From Halanaerobium hydrogeniformans (lineage in GTDB: Bacteria > Bacillota > Halanaerobiia > Halanaerobiales > Halanaerobiaceae), in contig NC_014654.1 of assembly GCF_000166415.1 (NCBI RefSeq), positions 1,736,001 to 1,800,000 on the forward strand: 64,000 nucleotides of DNA, in the 5' to 3' direction. Below are positions 53,239-63,562 of the stretch, in pieces (the first letter of the stretch is position 1; every line of letters begins with the position of its first letter). The notes below the pieces were generated by a model. It did no database searches. It had not been told where the DNA came from and saw nothing but the letters and a program-made list of their open reading frames with translations. A program made the position numbers and the translations under genes.

Positions 53239-54333
53239 TCATTCCTCCACATACCGAGAAAGGTTTAATAAAAGTGCTAAAGATATTATGTTAACCATCA
53301 AAGATGTACCTCCATAACTGATCAGGGGAAGAGTAATTCCTGTAACCGGTAAAAGTGAAGTAACAACCCCTATATTAATAACAGCCTGGATTACAACCAT
53401 AACTGTGACTCCAATTGCCAGCATTGAAGCAAAAATATCATCAATTCTAATTGCTATCCTAAAGCCCCTCCAGATAATTACAAAGTATAAAGATAATATA
53501 AGCAAAGTACCAATTAATCCAAATTCCTCTCCTAAAACGGCGAAAATAAAGTCAGTTCCCGGTTCAGGAAGATATAAAAATTTTTGATAGCTATTACCGG
53601 CCCCAACACCTAAAAAACCACCTGAACCTAAAGCTAATAAGGATTGAATTATGTGATAACCACTGTCTAGAGGATCTTCCCAGGGATTCAAAAAAGAAAA
53701 TAATCTTTTGCGTCTATAAGGCTCTATATATATAAATATCATAAATAATGCCGAAGCAACTAAAGAGAGAAGTGCAAACCAGCCTAGTTTAATCCCACCG
53801 ATAAAAATCATTGAACCTGCCAGTGCAACTATTGTAATTGCAGTACCTAAATCAGGTTCTAACAAAATCAAAGCAAAAAATACTGACACTACCATAACTG
53901 GAGGCATTATTCCACTTTTCATTTTTTTCATTTTTTCTTTGTTTTTACTTATATAAGCCGCTAAATAGATAACAACTGTTAATTTTGCGAACTCAGAAGG
54001 TTGAAAACTAAAAGGTCCTAAAGTCAGCCATCTTCTTGAGCCACCTACAACCCTTCCAACCCCAGGAATAAGAACTAAAATAAGAGTGATCAAAGAAAAA
54101 AGTAAAATAACTGGTGCCATTTCTTTTATTTTTTTATAATTTATTTTATAAGCAAAAACTGCTAAAACTAAAGAAAAAGCAAGATAAATTAAATGTCTTT
54201 TAAAAAAATAATAACTGTCACCAAATAAAGTATTTGCCCTAACAGAGCTGGCCGATAAAATCATTACTACACCACTTAAGATAAGAGTTAATATTGTAAA
54301 AAGCAATATAAAATCTGGTAGCTTTTTTTCCAT
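53239..54333 (-). CDS. ftsW: Septal peptidoglycan glycosyltransferase FtsW (SEDS)
   Basis: Polymerises lipid II at the septum together with a class B PBP. The 364-residue membrane protein has about ten helices, SGVVMILSASSVRA near the N-terminus, WLTLGPFSFQPSEFAKL, GGFLGVGAGNSYQKFLYLPEPGTDFIF and PLISYGGTS, all typical SEDS motifs. Start ATG 54333 is spaced properly from GAGGAG; a TTG at 54351 overlaps it. Lies between murD and murG. Confidence 0.96.
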   Translation of the reverse strand: MEKKLPDFILLFTILTLILSGVVMILSASSVRANTLFGDSYYFFKRHLIYLAFSLVLAVFAYKINYKKIKEMAPVILLFSLITLILVLIPGVGRVVGGSRRWLTLGPFSFQPSEFAKLTVVIYLAAYISKNKEKMKKMKSGIMPPVMVVSVFFALILLEPDLGTAITIVALAGSMIFIGGIKLGWFALLSLVASALFMIFIYIEPYRRKRLFSFLNPWEDPLDSGYHIIQSLLALGSGGFLGVGAGNSYQKFLYLPEPGTDFIFAVLGEEFGLIGTLLILSLYFVIIWRGFRIAIRIDDIFASMLAIGVTVMVVIQAVINIGVVTSLLPVTGITLPLISYGGTSLMVNIISLALLLNLSRYVEE

Positions 54334-54347
54334 TGCAAAAATGCTCC

Positions 54348-55712
54348 TCAATTAAGATTCTTTAAGACATGTTTTCTAAATGAATCTCCTCTTATTTTAT
54401 AACTTTCAAACATATCCCAGCTAGGACAGGCAGGTGATAAAAGCAAACAATTATTTTCGCTTAATTTTTCAGCTGCAATTTCAGCTGCTTTCTCCATGTT
54501 TTCTGCTTTAAATATTTCTAAGTTGCTTTCTCCAACTGCAGCGGCCAGCTTATCGCTTGTTTCACCGATAAGAATTAAAGTACTCACTCTTTTTTTAATC
54601 TCTTCAGCTAGTTGACTAAAATCAGCTCCTCTGTCCTGACCACCAGCAATCAAAATTATATCTCTATCTAAACTTTTTACTGCATTAAGAGCAGCACTTG
54701 GGTTTGTAGCTTTGGAATCATCAATAATTAAATATCCCCTATCATTATCAATTTTTTCCATTCGATGTGACTTTAATTCATATTTTTGAGCAGCATGCTT
54801 GATCTTTTCTAATTTTTGTCCACTTAAGTAAGCTGCCAGGGCAGCAAAAGTAATATTTTTTTTATTATGCAGAGCAGAAAAGTTTAATTTATCAAAATCA
54901 ATTAATTCCTGCTTTTTATCTTCACCATTTTTTTGCAGAATAGCTTTATTATTTTCAATTATTACATCTGCTTTTTTATTAAAAGCTGATATTGTAAAAA
55001 GTTCTGCTTTAATTTGATTTTTTATTTCTGCTAAATATTTATCATCAAGATCAATTAAAGCATAATCTGACCTGTTTTGTTGACTAAAAATTTTCTTTTT
55101 AGCATTTTTATAATTTTCTTCACTTTTATGTCTATCAAGGTGATCTGGACTATAGTTTAAATATAAAGCTATTTTCGGGTGGAAATTTTTAACTGCTTCT
55201 AATTGAAAAGAACTCAACTCTAGAACTACTAAATCATCTTTCCCCATTTGCTCAACAATGGAGATAAATGGTATGCCTATATTGCCCGCAGCTTGAACTT
55301 TTCTACCGTTTAATTTATTAAGCATTTTCGCAAGTAGGTCAGTGGTTGTTGTTTTACCATTAGTACCTGTTACAGCAATTATATCTGCCTCATTCATTCT
55401 ATAGGCAAATTCTATTTCACTGATAGTTTCTATTCCTTTTGTTCTGGCTTCTTTCAATATTTCAAGGTCATAAGGAACCCCAGGACTTAAAATAATTAAT
55501 TCTGCTTCTAAAATAGCTTTAGTATTTCCGCCTAAGTCATAGCTAAGATTCTTTATTTCTCTTAATTCGTCCATTATAGGCTCTAGTTCTTTACTGCTTT
55601 TACTATCAGAAACAATAATTTTGGCTCCATATTTATCTAAATATTTTACAAGTGCCAGGCCAGTTCTTCTACTTAAACCAACAATGGCGACTTTTTTATT
55701 CTTTAATTGCAA
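54348..55712 (-). CDS. murD: UDP-N-acetylmuramoylalanine--D-glutamate ligase
   Basis: Adds D-Glu to UDP-MurNAc-L-Ala. The 454-residue ligase shows VAIVGLSRRTGLALVK, GTNGKTTT (about 116-123), LELSSFQLE, NYSPDHLDRH and DDSKATNPSAA in order, diagnostic of MurD. Start is a TTG after AAAGGAGCT. Between mraY and ftsW, standard order. Confidence 0.96.
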   Translation of the reverse strand: MQLKNKKVAIVGLSRRTGLALVKYLDKYGAKIIVSDSKSSKELEPIMDELREIKNLSYDLGGNTKAILEAELIILSPGVPYDLEILKEARTKGIETISEIEFAYRMNEADIIAVTGTNGKTTTTDLLAKMLNKLNGRKVQAAGNIGIPFISIVEQMGKDDLVVLELSSFQLEAVKNFHPKIALYLNYSPDHLDRHKSEENYKNAKKKIFSQQNRSDYALIDLDDKYLAEIKNQIKAELFTISAFNKKADVIIENNKAILQKNGEDKKQELIDFDKLNFSALHNKKNITFAALAAYLSGQKLEKIKHAAQKYELKSHRMEKIDNDRGYLIIDDSKATNPSAALNAVKSLDRDIILIAGGQDRGADFSQLAEEIKKRVSTLILIGETSDKLAAAVGESNLEIFKAENMEKAAEIAAEKLSENNCLLLSPACPSWDMFESYKIRGDSFRKHVLKNLN

Positions 55713-55765
55713 AACAATCTAGCTCCTTTTGTTGATAAAAATTTAAATAATAGTTTTGATTTTTC

Positions 55766-56716
55766 TTATAAAAATGAACTTAAAGAAAGTAAAGCTAATA
55801 TAATAGTAATAATTACAAAGCGAACAACTATTTTATTTTCAGCAGTTCCACCTAATTCAAAATGATGATGGATTGGTGTCATCTTAAAAAATCTTTTTCC
55901 ACCAGTTAATTTATAATAGGGAACCTGGATCATTACAGACAATGTTTCAATAACATAAATAAAACCAATTACAAATAAAAAAAATTCAGTTCCAGTTAAT
56001 ACTGCAGTTGATGCTAAAAAACCACCGATAGCAAGTGAACCAACATCTCCCATAAAGATTTCTGCTGGATAACTATTAAACCATAAAAAAGCCATACAAC
56101 TACCTGCCATGATAAGCATCATGATCATAAATTCTTCTAACGCAAGTAAATAAAAAATAATTGCAAAACTCAAAGAAACTATAACTGTAACTGAAGCAGC
56201 TAAACCATCTAATCCATCTGTAAGATTAACCGCATTAGCTGTACCAATTACTACAAATAGTGTTAAAGTAAATCTCAAAATACTATTTAACTCAAAGCTG
56301 TTAAAAAAGGGTAAAAGAAGAGGTGGAGTATCATTAAAATATATTAAAACTATCGCTACAATTAAAGCAGCTAAAGTCTGCAAGGTTAATTTCTGCCAGG
56401 CCTTTAACCCTAAAGAACGAGAGAATTTTATTTTTAAAAAATCATCCAAAAATCCTGCCAGCCCCATAAAAAAAGTTGTAAATAATACCACAGCTGTATT
56501 AAGCTCTAGATCAATGATAATTGATGTTATAAGCAAAAAAGTAAAAACAATCATCAAGCCACCCATAGTAGGAATGCCAGCCTTTTCGAGATGGCTTTCA
56601 GGACCATACTCTCTAATCTGCTGACCAAAATTAATATTTTTTATAAATTTAATAAAAATATTACCAATTAAGATGATAATTATCATCGGTAATATAAAAG
56701 CTTTTATATAGATCAT
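55766..56716 (-). CDS. mraY: Phospho-MurNAc-pentapeptide translocase MraY
   Basis: Transfers phospho-MurNAc-pentapeptide to undecaprenyl phosphate, giving lipid I. The 316-residue membrane protein has about ten helices, KAGIPTMGGL, FLDDFLK (Mg2+-binding aspartates), NLTDGLDGLA, FMGDVGSLAIG and MTPIHHHFEL. ATG. Lies between murF and murD as expected. Confidence 0.97.
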   Translation of the reverse strand: MIYIKAFILPMIIIILIGNIFIKFIKNINFGQQIREYGPESHLEKAGIPTMGGLMIVFTFLLITSIIIDLELNTAVVLFTTFFMGLAGFLDDFLKIKFSRSLGLKAWQKLTLQTLAALIVAIVLIYFNDTPPLLLPFFNSFELNSILRFTLTLFVVIGTANAVNLTDGLDGLAASVTVIVSLSFAIIFYLLALEEFMIMMLIMAGSCMAFLWFNSYPAEIFMGDVGSLAIGGFLASTAVLTGTEFFLFVIGFIYVIETLSVMIQVPYYKLTGGKRFFKMTPIHHHFELGGTAENKIVVRFVIITIILALLSLSSFL

Positions 56717-56737
56717 TTAATAATTAAACTCCTTAAT

Positions 56738-58111
56738 TTATAGTTCTGCAACTATTTTTTCCATTTGATTAGATCTTGAGCCTTTAATAAGCAAAAGATC
56801 ATCTTTTTTTAAATTATCTTTTAAAAATTTTAAAGTGCTGGCTTTATCAGCAAAAGAATATATTTTTTCAACGGGCATTGCGGTTCTTTCTGCTCCTTCT
56901 GCGATTAATTCTGCAATCTCCCCAACTGTGATTAAAAGGTCTATATTTTGTTTAGCTATATATTCACCGATTTCCAAATGGGCCTTTTTTTCCATTTTTC
57001 CTAATTCAAGCATTGAAGCTAAAACAGCAATCTTCCGTTTACCTTTCATTTCTGCTAAAACATCAAGCGCTGCCCTAACTGAAATAGGATTAGCATTATA
57101 GCTATCGTTAATCACAATTGCTCCATTTTCTAATTCTTTTATCTCCATTCTTAAATCAGAAAAATCTATTTTACTTAAGCCATCTTGAATACCTTTAGGA
57201 TTCATATTATTTAAAAAACCAATAGCAATAGCAGCTAAAGCATTATATATATTATGTTTGCCAGGCTTATTTAAATAAAATTTAAGCTTTTTTCCCTGCC
57301 AGATAATCTTAAATTCTTCCCTATTTAAATCTTTATTAAATTTATTTTCTATTACCTGCAGATCTGCTCCTGCAGAAAAACCAAAAGTTATTAGCTTTGA
57401 ATTAAAATTTTCTGCCATTTTTCTCGTATATTCATTATCATAATTTAAAATTGCTGTACCAGATTTATCCAAAGAATCAAGAAGTTCTTTTTTTGCTGCT
57501 GCCACATTTTCAATTGAACCCAGTTGTTCAATATGAGCAGGTCCAACATTAGTGATCACAGCTATTTGCGGCCGGGCTAATTCTGCTAATAGTTCAATTT
57601 CTCCAAAACCACTCATACCCATTTCTAAAACTGCAAACTCATCTTTAGAACAGAGTCGCAGTAGAGTTAAAGGTAAACCAATTTGATTATTATAATTACC
57701 TGAGGTTTTTAAAGTTTTATATTTCTGGGCTAAAACTGCAGCTATCATATCTTTTGTACTTGTTTTACCTACACTTCCAGTTATTGCAGCAATTTTTAGA
57801 TCTTTAAACTTCATTCTGTAATAATGAGCAATATCCTGTAATGCTTTAGTTGTATCATCAACTTTGATAACAGCAAGATTTGAATAATCATTAATTTGAC
57901 GATCTACAATAACTGCTTTTGCTCCATTTTCTACAGCTGAATCAATAAATTCGTGACCATCATTTATTTCCCCAATAATAGCAATAAATAAATCATCTTT
58001 TTTTACCTCTCTGCTGTCAATAACAATATCTTTGATTTTGATTTCTGCTTTACCTTTAATAATTTTTCCAGAAGCCGCTTCTGCAATTTGGGCTAAGGTT
58101 AAACTTTCCAT
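56738..58111 (-). CDS. murF: UDP-MurNAc-tripeptide D-alanyl-D-alanine ligase
   Basis: Adds D-Ala-D-Ala to complete the UDP-MurNAc pentapeptide. The 457-residue protein contains DSREVKKDDLFIAI, GSVGKTSTKDM, NYNNQIGLPLTLL, ITNVGPAHIEQLGS and INDSYNANPISVRAAL, matching MurF. ATG; 2-bp gap after murE. The D-Ala-D-Ala ligase gene itself is not in the window. Confidence 0.96.
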   Translation of the reverse strand: MESLTLAQIAEAASGKIIKGKAEIKIKDIVIDSREVKKDDLFIAIIGEINDGHEFIDSAVENGAKAVIVDRQINDYSNLAVIKVDDTTKALQDIAHYYRMKFKDLKIAAITGSVGKTSTKDMIAAVLAQKYKTLKTSGNYNNQIGLPLTLLRLCSKDEFAVLEMGMSGFGEIELLAELARPQIAVITNVGPAHIEQLGSIENVAAAKKELLDSLDKSGTAILNYDNEYTRKMAENFNSKLITFGFSAGADLQVIENKFNKDLNREEFKIIWQGKKLKFYLNKPGKHNIYNALAAIAIGFLNNMNPKGIQDGLSKIDFSDLRMEIKELENGAIVINDSYNANPISVRAALDVLAEMKGKRKIAVLASMLELGKMEKKAHLEIGEYIAKQNIDLLITVGEIAELIAEGAERTAMPVEKIYSFADKASTLKFLKDNLKKDDLLLIKGSRSNQMEKIVAEL

Positions 58112-58113
58112 AA

Positions 58114-59577
58114 TTAGCTGCTTCGCTCCTTTAAGGCTTGATAGGCAACCTTTCTATCATCAAGCTCAATTTTTTTATCTTTTATTACCTGATATTTTTC
58201 ATGTCCTCTCCCTAAAATGAGTATGATATCATCTTTTTTTGCAAAATTAATCGCTTCAACTATAGCTTTTTTTCGATCAGATATAACCTCATAATTTGAA
58301 AAAGAATTACTAAATCCACTTTTAATTTCACTTAAAATAAATTCTGGATCTTCAGAACGAGGATTATCATTAGTTAAAAAAACATAGTCTGCATTATCCT
58401 CGGCTAGTTTTGCCATAACCGGTCTTTTAGAACGATCTCTATCTCCACCACAACCAAATAAAACAATTAACCTATTTTTTGTTATTTCTTTAGCTGCTTC
58501 TAAAACATTTTCCATACCATCAGGAGTATGAGCATAGTCGACTATTAATTGGAAATCTTGGCCCGCATTAATTAACTCGAATCTACCTGGTACTCCTTTA
58601 ATTTCTTCTAAACTATTAACGATCTTATCAGCACTTATGCCAAGCAAAAAAACGCTTAAAACTGCAGCAAGTGAATTATAGATGTTAAATATACCACCTA
58701 GTTTAAGTTGAAAATTTCTTTTTATTAAACCCTGACTTTGATAATTCAAGGAATTTTGTTTTAATTTATAATTTTGACAGTATAAATCTGCATTTTGATT
58801 GCTTAAACTATATTTAAAATTATGTGCTTTTGATTTTTCCAGCATAAACCCAGAATTTTTATCATCCAGATTAATTACAGCAGATGCATCAGGGCTTAAT
58901 TGAGAAAAAAGTTTTGATTTTGCCTGACGATAGCTGGCTAAATCTTTATGGTAATCAAGATGTTCTGGACTCAAGTTAGTAAATACAGCTAAAGAAAAAT
59001 CCATCTGATGAACTCTATAAAGGTCCAGCGCATGAGACGATACTTCCATAACAATATATTGAACACCAGCAGTTTTTGCTTGAGAGAAATAACGATATAA
59101 ATCTAAAGATTCTGGAGTAGTTCTTGTCGCAGAAATTTCTTCTCCAGCAATAATATTTTTAATTGTTCCAAACATTGCTGTTTTAAAAGAGTTTTTTCTT
59201 AAGATGTTGTAAATTAAATAGGCAGTTGTTGTCTTTCCATTAGTACCTGTAATTCCTATTAAATCAATATCTGCCAGTGGATTAGCAAAGAAGTTTTTTG
59301 CAAGCACAGCCATTTCTTTTCTCGTGTTTTCTACTTCAATATATGTTATCCCAGACAAATATTTTTTTAATTTTTTTTCAACAATAACCGCAGTTGCACC
59401 CTTTTCAACTGCTTCTTTTATATAATCGTGCCCGTCAACATTAAAACCTTTTATTGCTATAAAAAGATCATTATTTTTTATTTTTCGTGAATCATACTGC
59501 AGATCAGAAATATTAAGATCATTCTTGCCGTTTATAATTTTATGTTCAATTCCATTTAAAATTTTATTCAATTTCAT
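58114..59577 (-). CDS. murE: UDP-MurNAc-tripeptide synthetase MurE (meso-DAP type)
   Basis: Adds the third stem residue. In 487 residues I see YDSRKIKNNDLFIAIKG, GTNGKTTTAYLI, EVSSHALDLYRV, TNLSPEHLDYHKD and VDYAHTPDGMENVL. The selectivity motif reads DNPR (in LTNDNPRSEDP), the form associated with meso-diaminopimelate rather than lysine, so mDAP peptidoglycan is predicted. ATG after GGAGGAAGCTTA. Follows the PASTA PBP by 30 bp. Confidence 0.96.
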   Translation of the reverse strand: MKLNKILNGIEHKIINGKNDLNISDLQYDSRKIKNNDLFIAIKGFNVDGHDYIKEAVEKGATAVIVEKKLKKYLSGITYIEVENTRKEMAVLAKNFFANPLADIDLIGITGTNGKTTTAYLIYNILRKNSFKTAMFGTIKNIIAGEEISATRTTPESLDLYRYFSQAKTAGVQYIVMEVSSHALDLYRVHQMDFSLAVFTNLSPEHLDYHKDLASYRQAKSKLFSQLSPDASAVINLDDKNSGFMLEKSKAHNFKYSLSNQNADLYCQNYKLKQNSLNYQSQGLIKRNFQLKLGGIFNIYNSLAAVLSVFLLGISADKIVNSLEEIKGVPGRFELINAGQDFQLIVDYAHTPDGMENVLEAAKEITKNRLIVLFGCGGDRDRSKRPVMAKLAEDNADYVFLTNDNPRSEDPEFILSEIKSGFSNSFSNYEVISDRKKAIVEAINFAKKDDIILILGRGHEKYQVIKDKKIELDDRKVAYQALKERSS

Positions 59578-59607
59578 TAAGCTTCCTCCAATAACAATGG
59601 GGATATC

Positions 59608-61680
59608 TTACTGCAGTTTTAAATTGATAACCTCATCAGTTTCAATTCTTCTACCTGGATAAACTGATTGTCCAATTACCTTACCACTATTACCACTGTA
59701 AGAAATTTTCAAACCTTTTAAAGCTGCCAATTCTTTTGCTTCCTCTATATCCATATTTCGAAAATCTGGAACAGGAATTAAAATATTATAATTTTTCACT
59801 TCATCATCAAAAAGCCAAACTGTAGAATCTTTATTTACTACTGCACCAGCTTTAGGAAGTTGATCAACAATTATATCTCCATCTCCCTGTATTTTAACAT
59901 TAAAACCTTTTTCTCTCAAGCTTTGTTCTGCTTTAAATCTACTGAGATTTTTTAAATCTGGCACAGTTAATTTTTCATCACTAAGTTCATATTCTGGCTG
60001 CTGATTAAAATTAGGCTTTACATCTAAATAACTTAAAATATTTTCACCAAGATTTTTAAATACTGGAGCAGCAGTTTGGCTCCCATAATAACTATCTCCA
60101 GTTATATCGTATAAAATTACTAAAACCGTAAGGTCAGTTTGCTCTGTTGGCAATATCCCAACAAAAGAAGCATCATAAAGATCAGCATTATAATGCTGAG
60201 CAGTACCAGTTTTACCAGCGATTTCATAACCTTCAATTGCTGCTTGAGTACCAGTGCCACTTAATACAGTTTGTTTTAAAAGTTCTTTAGTTTTGTTGGC
60301 GGTCTGCTCTGAAATTACCTGACGGATAGCTGCAGGCTCATTTATGATATTTGCTTGGTTTTCTCCTCTATCAATCTCTCTTACCAACCTGGGCTGCATT
60401 AATTTGCCTCCATTTGCTACTGCAGATACTGCTGAAGCCAATTGGATGGGAGTTACAGAAAGCCCATGCCCAAAAGAGAAAGTAGCCAATTCTACTTGAC
60501 CAATCCTATTATACTCAGGCAAAATACCATCAGCTTCAGCGGGAAGTCTAATAGAAGTTCTATTTCCAAAACCAAAGGCATCAATATAAGAATAAAATGT
60601 GTCTTTATCCATTTTTAAAGCAACTTCGACAAAACCTGGATTACATGATGTTTTTACAACATCTGCAAATGTATGAGCACCATGACCGGTATCACTCCAA
60701 CAACTTATTTCATGTCGGCCAACATAAATATGGCCAGGATCAGTTAAAATATCATTTTCAGTGATTACACCTTCTTCTAAAGCTGCTGCTGTAGTAATAA
60801 TTTTGAAGGTTGAACCAGGTTCAAAAACATCATTAATTGCTCGATTACGCCAATTTTTTTCTGGATAAGCTTGAAAATTATTGGGATCATAGGTTGGGGT
60901 GTTTGCTAAAGCCAGTACATCTCCATTCTGAGAATCCATTACAATGATTGAGCCACCAGAAATCTCAAAATTTTGCTCTGCTAATCTAAGTTCTCTTTCA
61001 GCAAAATATTGAATAACCTGATCAATGGTTAAATGAAGATCATGGCCGTTTTGAACTGGGATTGATTCTCTGATACCAGCTGGTATTGTTTGACCTGCTG
61101 CATCCCTTTCTACAGCCATTCTTCCTTCTTTACCAACCAGATAATTATTATACGAAAGCTCTAAGCCACTTAAACCATTATTATCAATACCCGTAAACCC
61201 TAATAAATGAGATGCTAATTCTCCCTCAGGATAATGTCTTTTGCTTTCATCAATAAAAATTATACCAGGAATATCTCTATTTAACAATTCCTGATGTAGT
61301 TCATCATCAATTTTCCTCTGCAAAAAAATAGCTGCAGCATCTGAGGTGATTCTTCGATAGATAGTATTATAATTTGCATCCAGTAAAACTGCCAATTCTT
61401 CAGCAGTTTTTTTGGGGTTTATAATACTATCCGGCAGTGCAACTACAGTTTTTGCCGCTAAACTAACTGCAAGTTTTCTGCCGGTATTATCATAAATTAT
61501 TCCTCTTTCTGAATTAACAACAAACTCTCTCATTCTTTGATTTAAAGCTTTATCTTTATATTCTGCACTATTAATAACCTGTATCCATACTAAGCGGAAA
61601 GCAATAATAACGAATAGTAAAAAAATAACTACAAAATAAAACATTGCCCGATTTTTGATACTTTCTTTAAACTCTTGCAA
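59608..61680 (-). CDS. Class B penicillin-binding protein with two PASTA domains (FtsI/SpoVD type)
   Basis: Septal transpeptidase that works with FtsW. The 690 residues comprise an N-terminal helix (about 14-35), a PBP dimerisation domain, and the transpeptidase domain with S290-TFK, S345-CN and K490-TG, all intact. Two C-terminal PASTA repeats (about 570-628 and 632-690) match the SpoVD group. As the only such PBP in the cluster it probably serves vegetative division. Start is TTG after AGGAGG. Second gene after ftsL. Confidence 0.93.
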   Translation of the reverse strand: MQEFKESIKNRAMFYFVVIFLLFVIIAFRLVWIQVINSAEYKDKALNQRMREFVVNSERGIIYDNTGRKLAVSLAAKTVVALPDSIINPKKTAEELAVLLDANYNTIYRRITSDAAAIFLQRKIDDELHQELLNRDIPGIIFIDESKRHYPEGELASHLLGFTGIDNNGLSGLELSYNNYLVGKEGRMAVERDAAGQTIPAGIRESIPVQNGHDLHLTIDQVIQYFAERELRLAEQNFEISGGSIIVMDSQNGDVLALANTPTYDPNNFQAYPEKNWRNRAINDVFEPGSTFKIITTAAALEEGVITENDILTDPGHIYVGRHEISCWSDTGHGAHTFADVVKTSCNPGFVEVALKMDKDTFYSYIDAFGFGNRTSIRLPAEADGILPEYNRIGQVELATFSFGHGLSVTPIQLASAVSAVANGGKLMQPRLVREIDRGENQANIINEPAAIRQVISEQTANKTKELLKQTVLSGTGTQAAIEGYEIAGKTGTAQHYNADLYDASFVGILPTEQTDLTVLVILYDITGDSYYGSQTAAPVFKNLGENILSYLDVKPNFNQQPEYELSDEKLTVPDLKNLSRFKAEQSLREKGFNVKIQGDGDIIVDQLPKAGAVVNKDSTVWLFDDEVKNYNILIPVPDFRNMDIEEAKELAALKGLKISYSGNSGKVIGQSVYPGRRIETDEVINLKLQ

Positions 61681-61691
61681 TAGCTTTCCTC

Positions 61692-62159
61692 CTAATCAAT
61701 CGACTCAGCCTGTACTGTCATGATTCTAGCTACTATTTTATCATAAATACGAGCCAATAAAAACTGTTCTTGAGGAATATCTGCAACAAAACTCTCTTCA
61801 ACTTCAATTTGATCATTATATACCAAATATTCTCTGTTTTTAGCTTCTACCATATTTAATTCATTTTTAGCTATTCTCTCTATCTGTGAGAGTGAGGTTT
61901 TTTGAGCAAGATTAAGTTCTAATTTTTGATTTTCGGCTTTAATGCTCTCTAACCTTCTTTCTAATTCTAAAAGTTCATAACTTGTTTGATTAATTTTTAA
62001 AGTTTGAGAAATAAATAATATAATAGAAATGCTGATTAATAATAAAATTATTATGTAAAAAATACTAAAAGCCTGTTTTTTTAGATCAAAAATTCCATAA
62101 GAAGAGCTGTCTAAATATTTATGCTGATAATTAAGATTATTATAACTTTTCTGATACAT
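61692..62159 (-). CDS. ftsL: Cell division protein FtsL
   Basis: Small bitopic divisome protein. The 155-residue product has a short cytoplasmic part, one membrane helix (about 33-54) and a coiled coil with heptad leucines (LLELERRLESIKAENQKLEL). This architecture and its place between rsmH and the PBP gene identify it; primary sequence of FtsL is poorly conserved. ATG after GAGGAGG. Confidence 0.85.
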   Translation of the reverse strand: MYQKSYNNLNYQHKYLDSSSYGIFDLKKQAFSIFYIIILLLISISIILFISQTLKINQTSYELLELERRLESIKAENQKLELNLAQKTSLSQIERIAKNELNMVEAKNREYLVYNDQIEVEESFVADIPQEQFLLARIYDKIVARIMTVQAESID

Positions 62160-62178
62160 AATTTTACCTCCTCAAAAC

Positions 62179-63111
62179 TCAAATTTTCTCTGCAGCTCTT
62201 AACTTAGCACTCCTCGCCCTTGGGTTACTATCTACTTCATTCTTTTTGGCTTCAATTGGACTTCTAGTAATTACTTTAACATGAGAAACCTTATCACACA
62301 CACAGATTGGAAAGTCAGGTGGACAGGTACAATCTTTTGCTAATTCTCTAAAGCTATGTTTAACAATTCTATCTTCTAATGAATGAAAACTTATGATTAC
62401 AATTCTTCCACCTTTATTTAAAAACGAAACACTTTTTTTAATTAATTTTTGCAGTTGGTTTAGTTCATCATTGGTTGCAATTCTTAGAGCTTGAAAAGTC
62501 CGTCTTGCAGGATGACCTCCACCCCTTCTAGCTCCTTTTGGAACTGCTGCTTTTATTATTTCAACAAGTTCAGAAGTTCTTTCTATTTCTTCTTTTTTTC
62601 TTGCTTCAACAATGAACTCAGCAATTCTAACTGCCCAATTTTCTTCACCATAATCACTAATAATCTTAATTAGTTCTTTCTGACTGTAATTATTAACAAT
62701 ATCTGCTGCTGTTAGAGCTTGATTTTGATTCATCCTCATATCAAGTGGACCATCTTTTTGGTAACTAAAACCACGTTCTGCATTATCAAGCTGTGGAGAA
62801 GAAACACCAAGATCAAACAACATACCATCTACTTTAGAAATTGAATGTTTATTTAATACTTTATCAAAGTCCAAAAAATTAGCATGTTCTAAAATTAGGG
62901 AAGAATTTTCTGGTTGTTTTTCCCGCACAGCTTTAATTGCTTCTATATCCCGGTCAATAGCAATTAATTTACCATGCTCTGATAATTTTTTTAAAATTTC
63001 AAAACTGTGACCCCCCCGGCCAAGTGTTCCATCAAGATAAACTCCGTCTTCTTTTATATTCAAATATTTTATTGCCTCATTTAATAAAACTGCTTTGTGT
63101 TCAAAACTCAT
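62179..63111 (-). CDS. rsmH: 16S rRNA (cytosine1402-N4)-methyltransferase
   Basis: Methylates N4 of C1402 in the ribosomal decoding site. The 310-residue protein shows DGTLGRGGHSFEIL, MLFDLGVSSPQLD, AERGFSYQKDGPLDMRM, HPARRTFQALRIATNDEL and ISFHSLEDRIVKH. The terminal half includes DCTCPPDFPICVCD, with several cysteines. Downstream of mraZ by 12 bp, as in nearly all dcw clusters. Confidence 0.97.
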   Translation of the reverse strand: MSFEHKAVLLNEAIKYLNIKEDGVYLDGTLGRGGHSFEILKKLSEHGKLIAIDRDIEAIKAVREKQPENSSLILEHANFLDFDKVLNKHSISKVDGMLFDLGVSSPQLDNAERGFSYQKDGPLDMRMNQNQALTAADIVNNYSQKELIKIISDYGEENWAVRIAEFIVEARKKEEIERTSELVEIIKAAVPKGARRGGGHPARRTFQALRIATNDELNQLQKLIKKSVSFLNKGGRIVIISFHSLEDRIVKHSFRELAKDCTCPPDFPICVCDKVSHVKVITRSPIEAKKNEVDSNPRARSAKLRAAEKI

Positions 63112-63123
63112 ATCTAATCCCTT

Positions 63124-63555
63124 CTAGATTCCTAGTTCTTCCATTGCATCTGCTATATCTTCATAAGAATCTTCTACATCTTCCATATATTTGTCCCATT
63201 TCTCTTTTGCCCAGAGTTCAATTCTGTTAGCTAAACCTATAATAACAATTTCGTGTTCAAAATCTGCATAATCTCTTAAATTTACAGGCAGCGATACTCT
63301 ACCCTGTTTATCTAGATTACATTCATTTGCGCCAGAAAAGAAAAAGCGGACAAAATTTCTAGCATTTTTACTTGTCATAGGCAAAGAAGTGAGTTTTTCT
63401 TCTAATATTTTCCATTCATCCATAGGATAGAGAAAGAGACAATTATCCAGGCCACGAGTTATTACAAATTCCTCACTCAGCTCTTCTCTAAGCTTAGAAG
63501 GAATGATTAATCGGCCTTTATTATCCATATTATGTGTAAATTCTCCCATAAACAT
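63124..63555 (-). CDS. mraZ: Transcriptional regulator MraZ
   Basis: AbrB-like repressor that controls its own operon. The 143-residue product has two SpoVT/AbrB-type repeats: [19 protein letters not shown] and [18 protein letters not shown]. Start is ATG at 63555 after GGGAAGTGATATT, not the longer frame at 63600. First gene of the division cluster; GTGG boxes and a promoter lie immediately upstream. Confidence 0.96.
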   Translation of the reverse strand: MFMGEFTHNMDNKGRLIIPSKLREELSEEFVITRGLDNCLFLYPMDEWKILEEKLTSLPMTSKNARNFVRFFFSGANECNLDKQGRVSLPVNLRDYADFEHEIVIIGLANRIELWAKEKWDKYMEDVEDSYEDIADAMEELGI

Positions 63556-63562
63556 AATATCA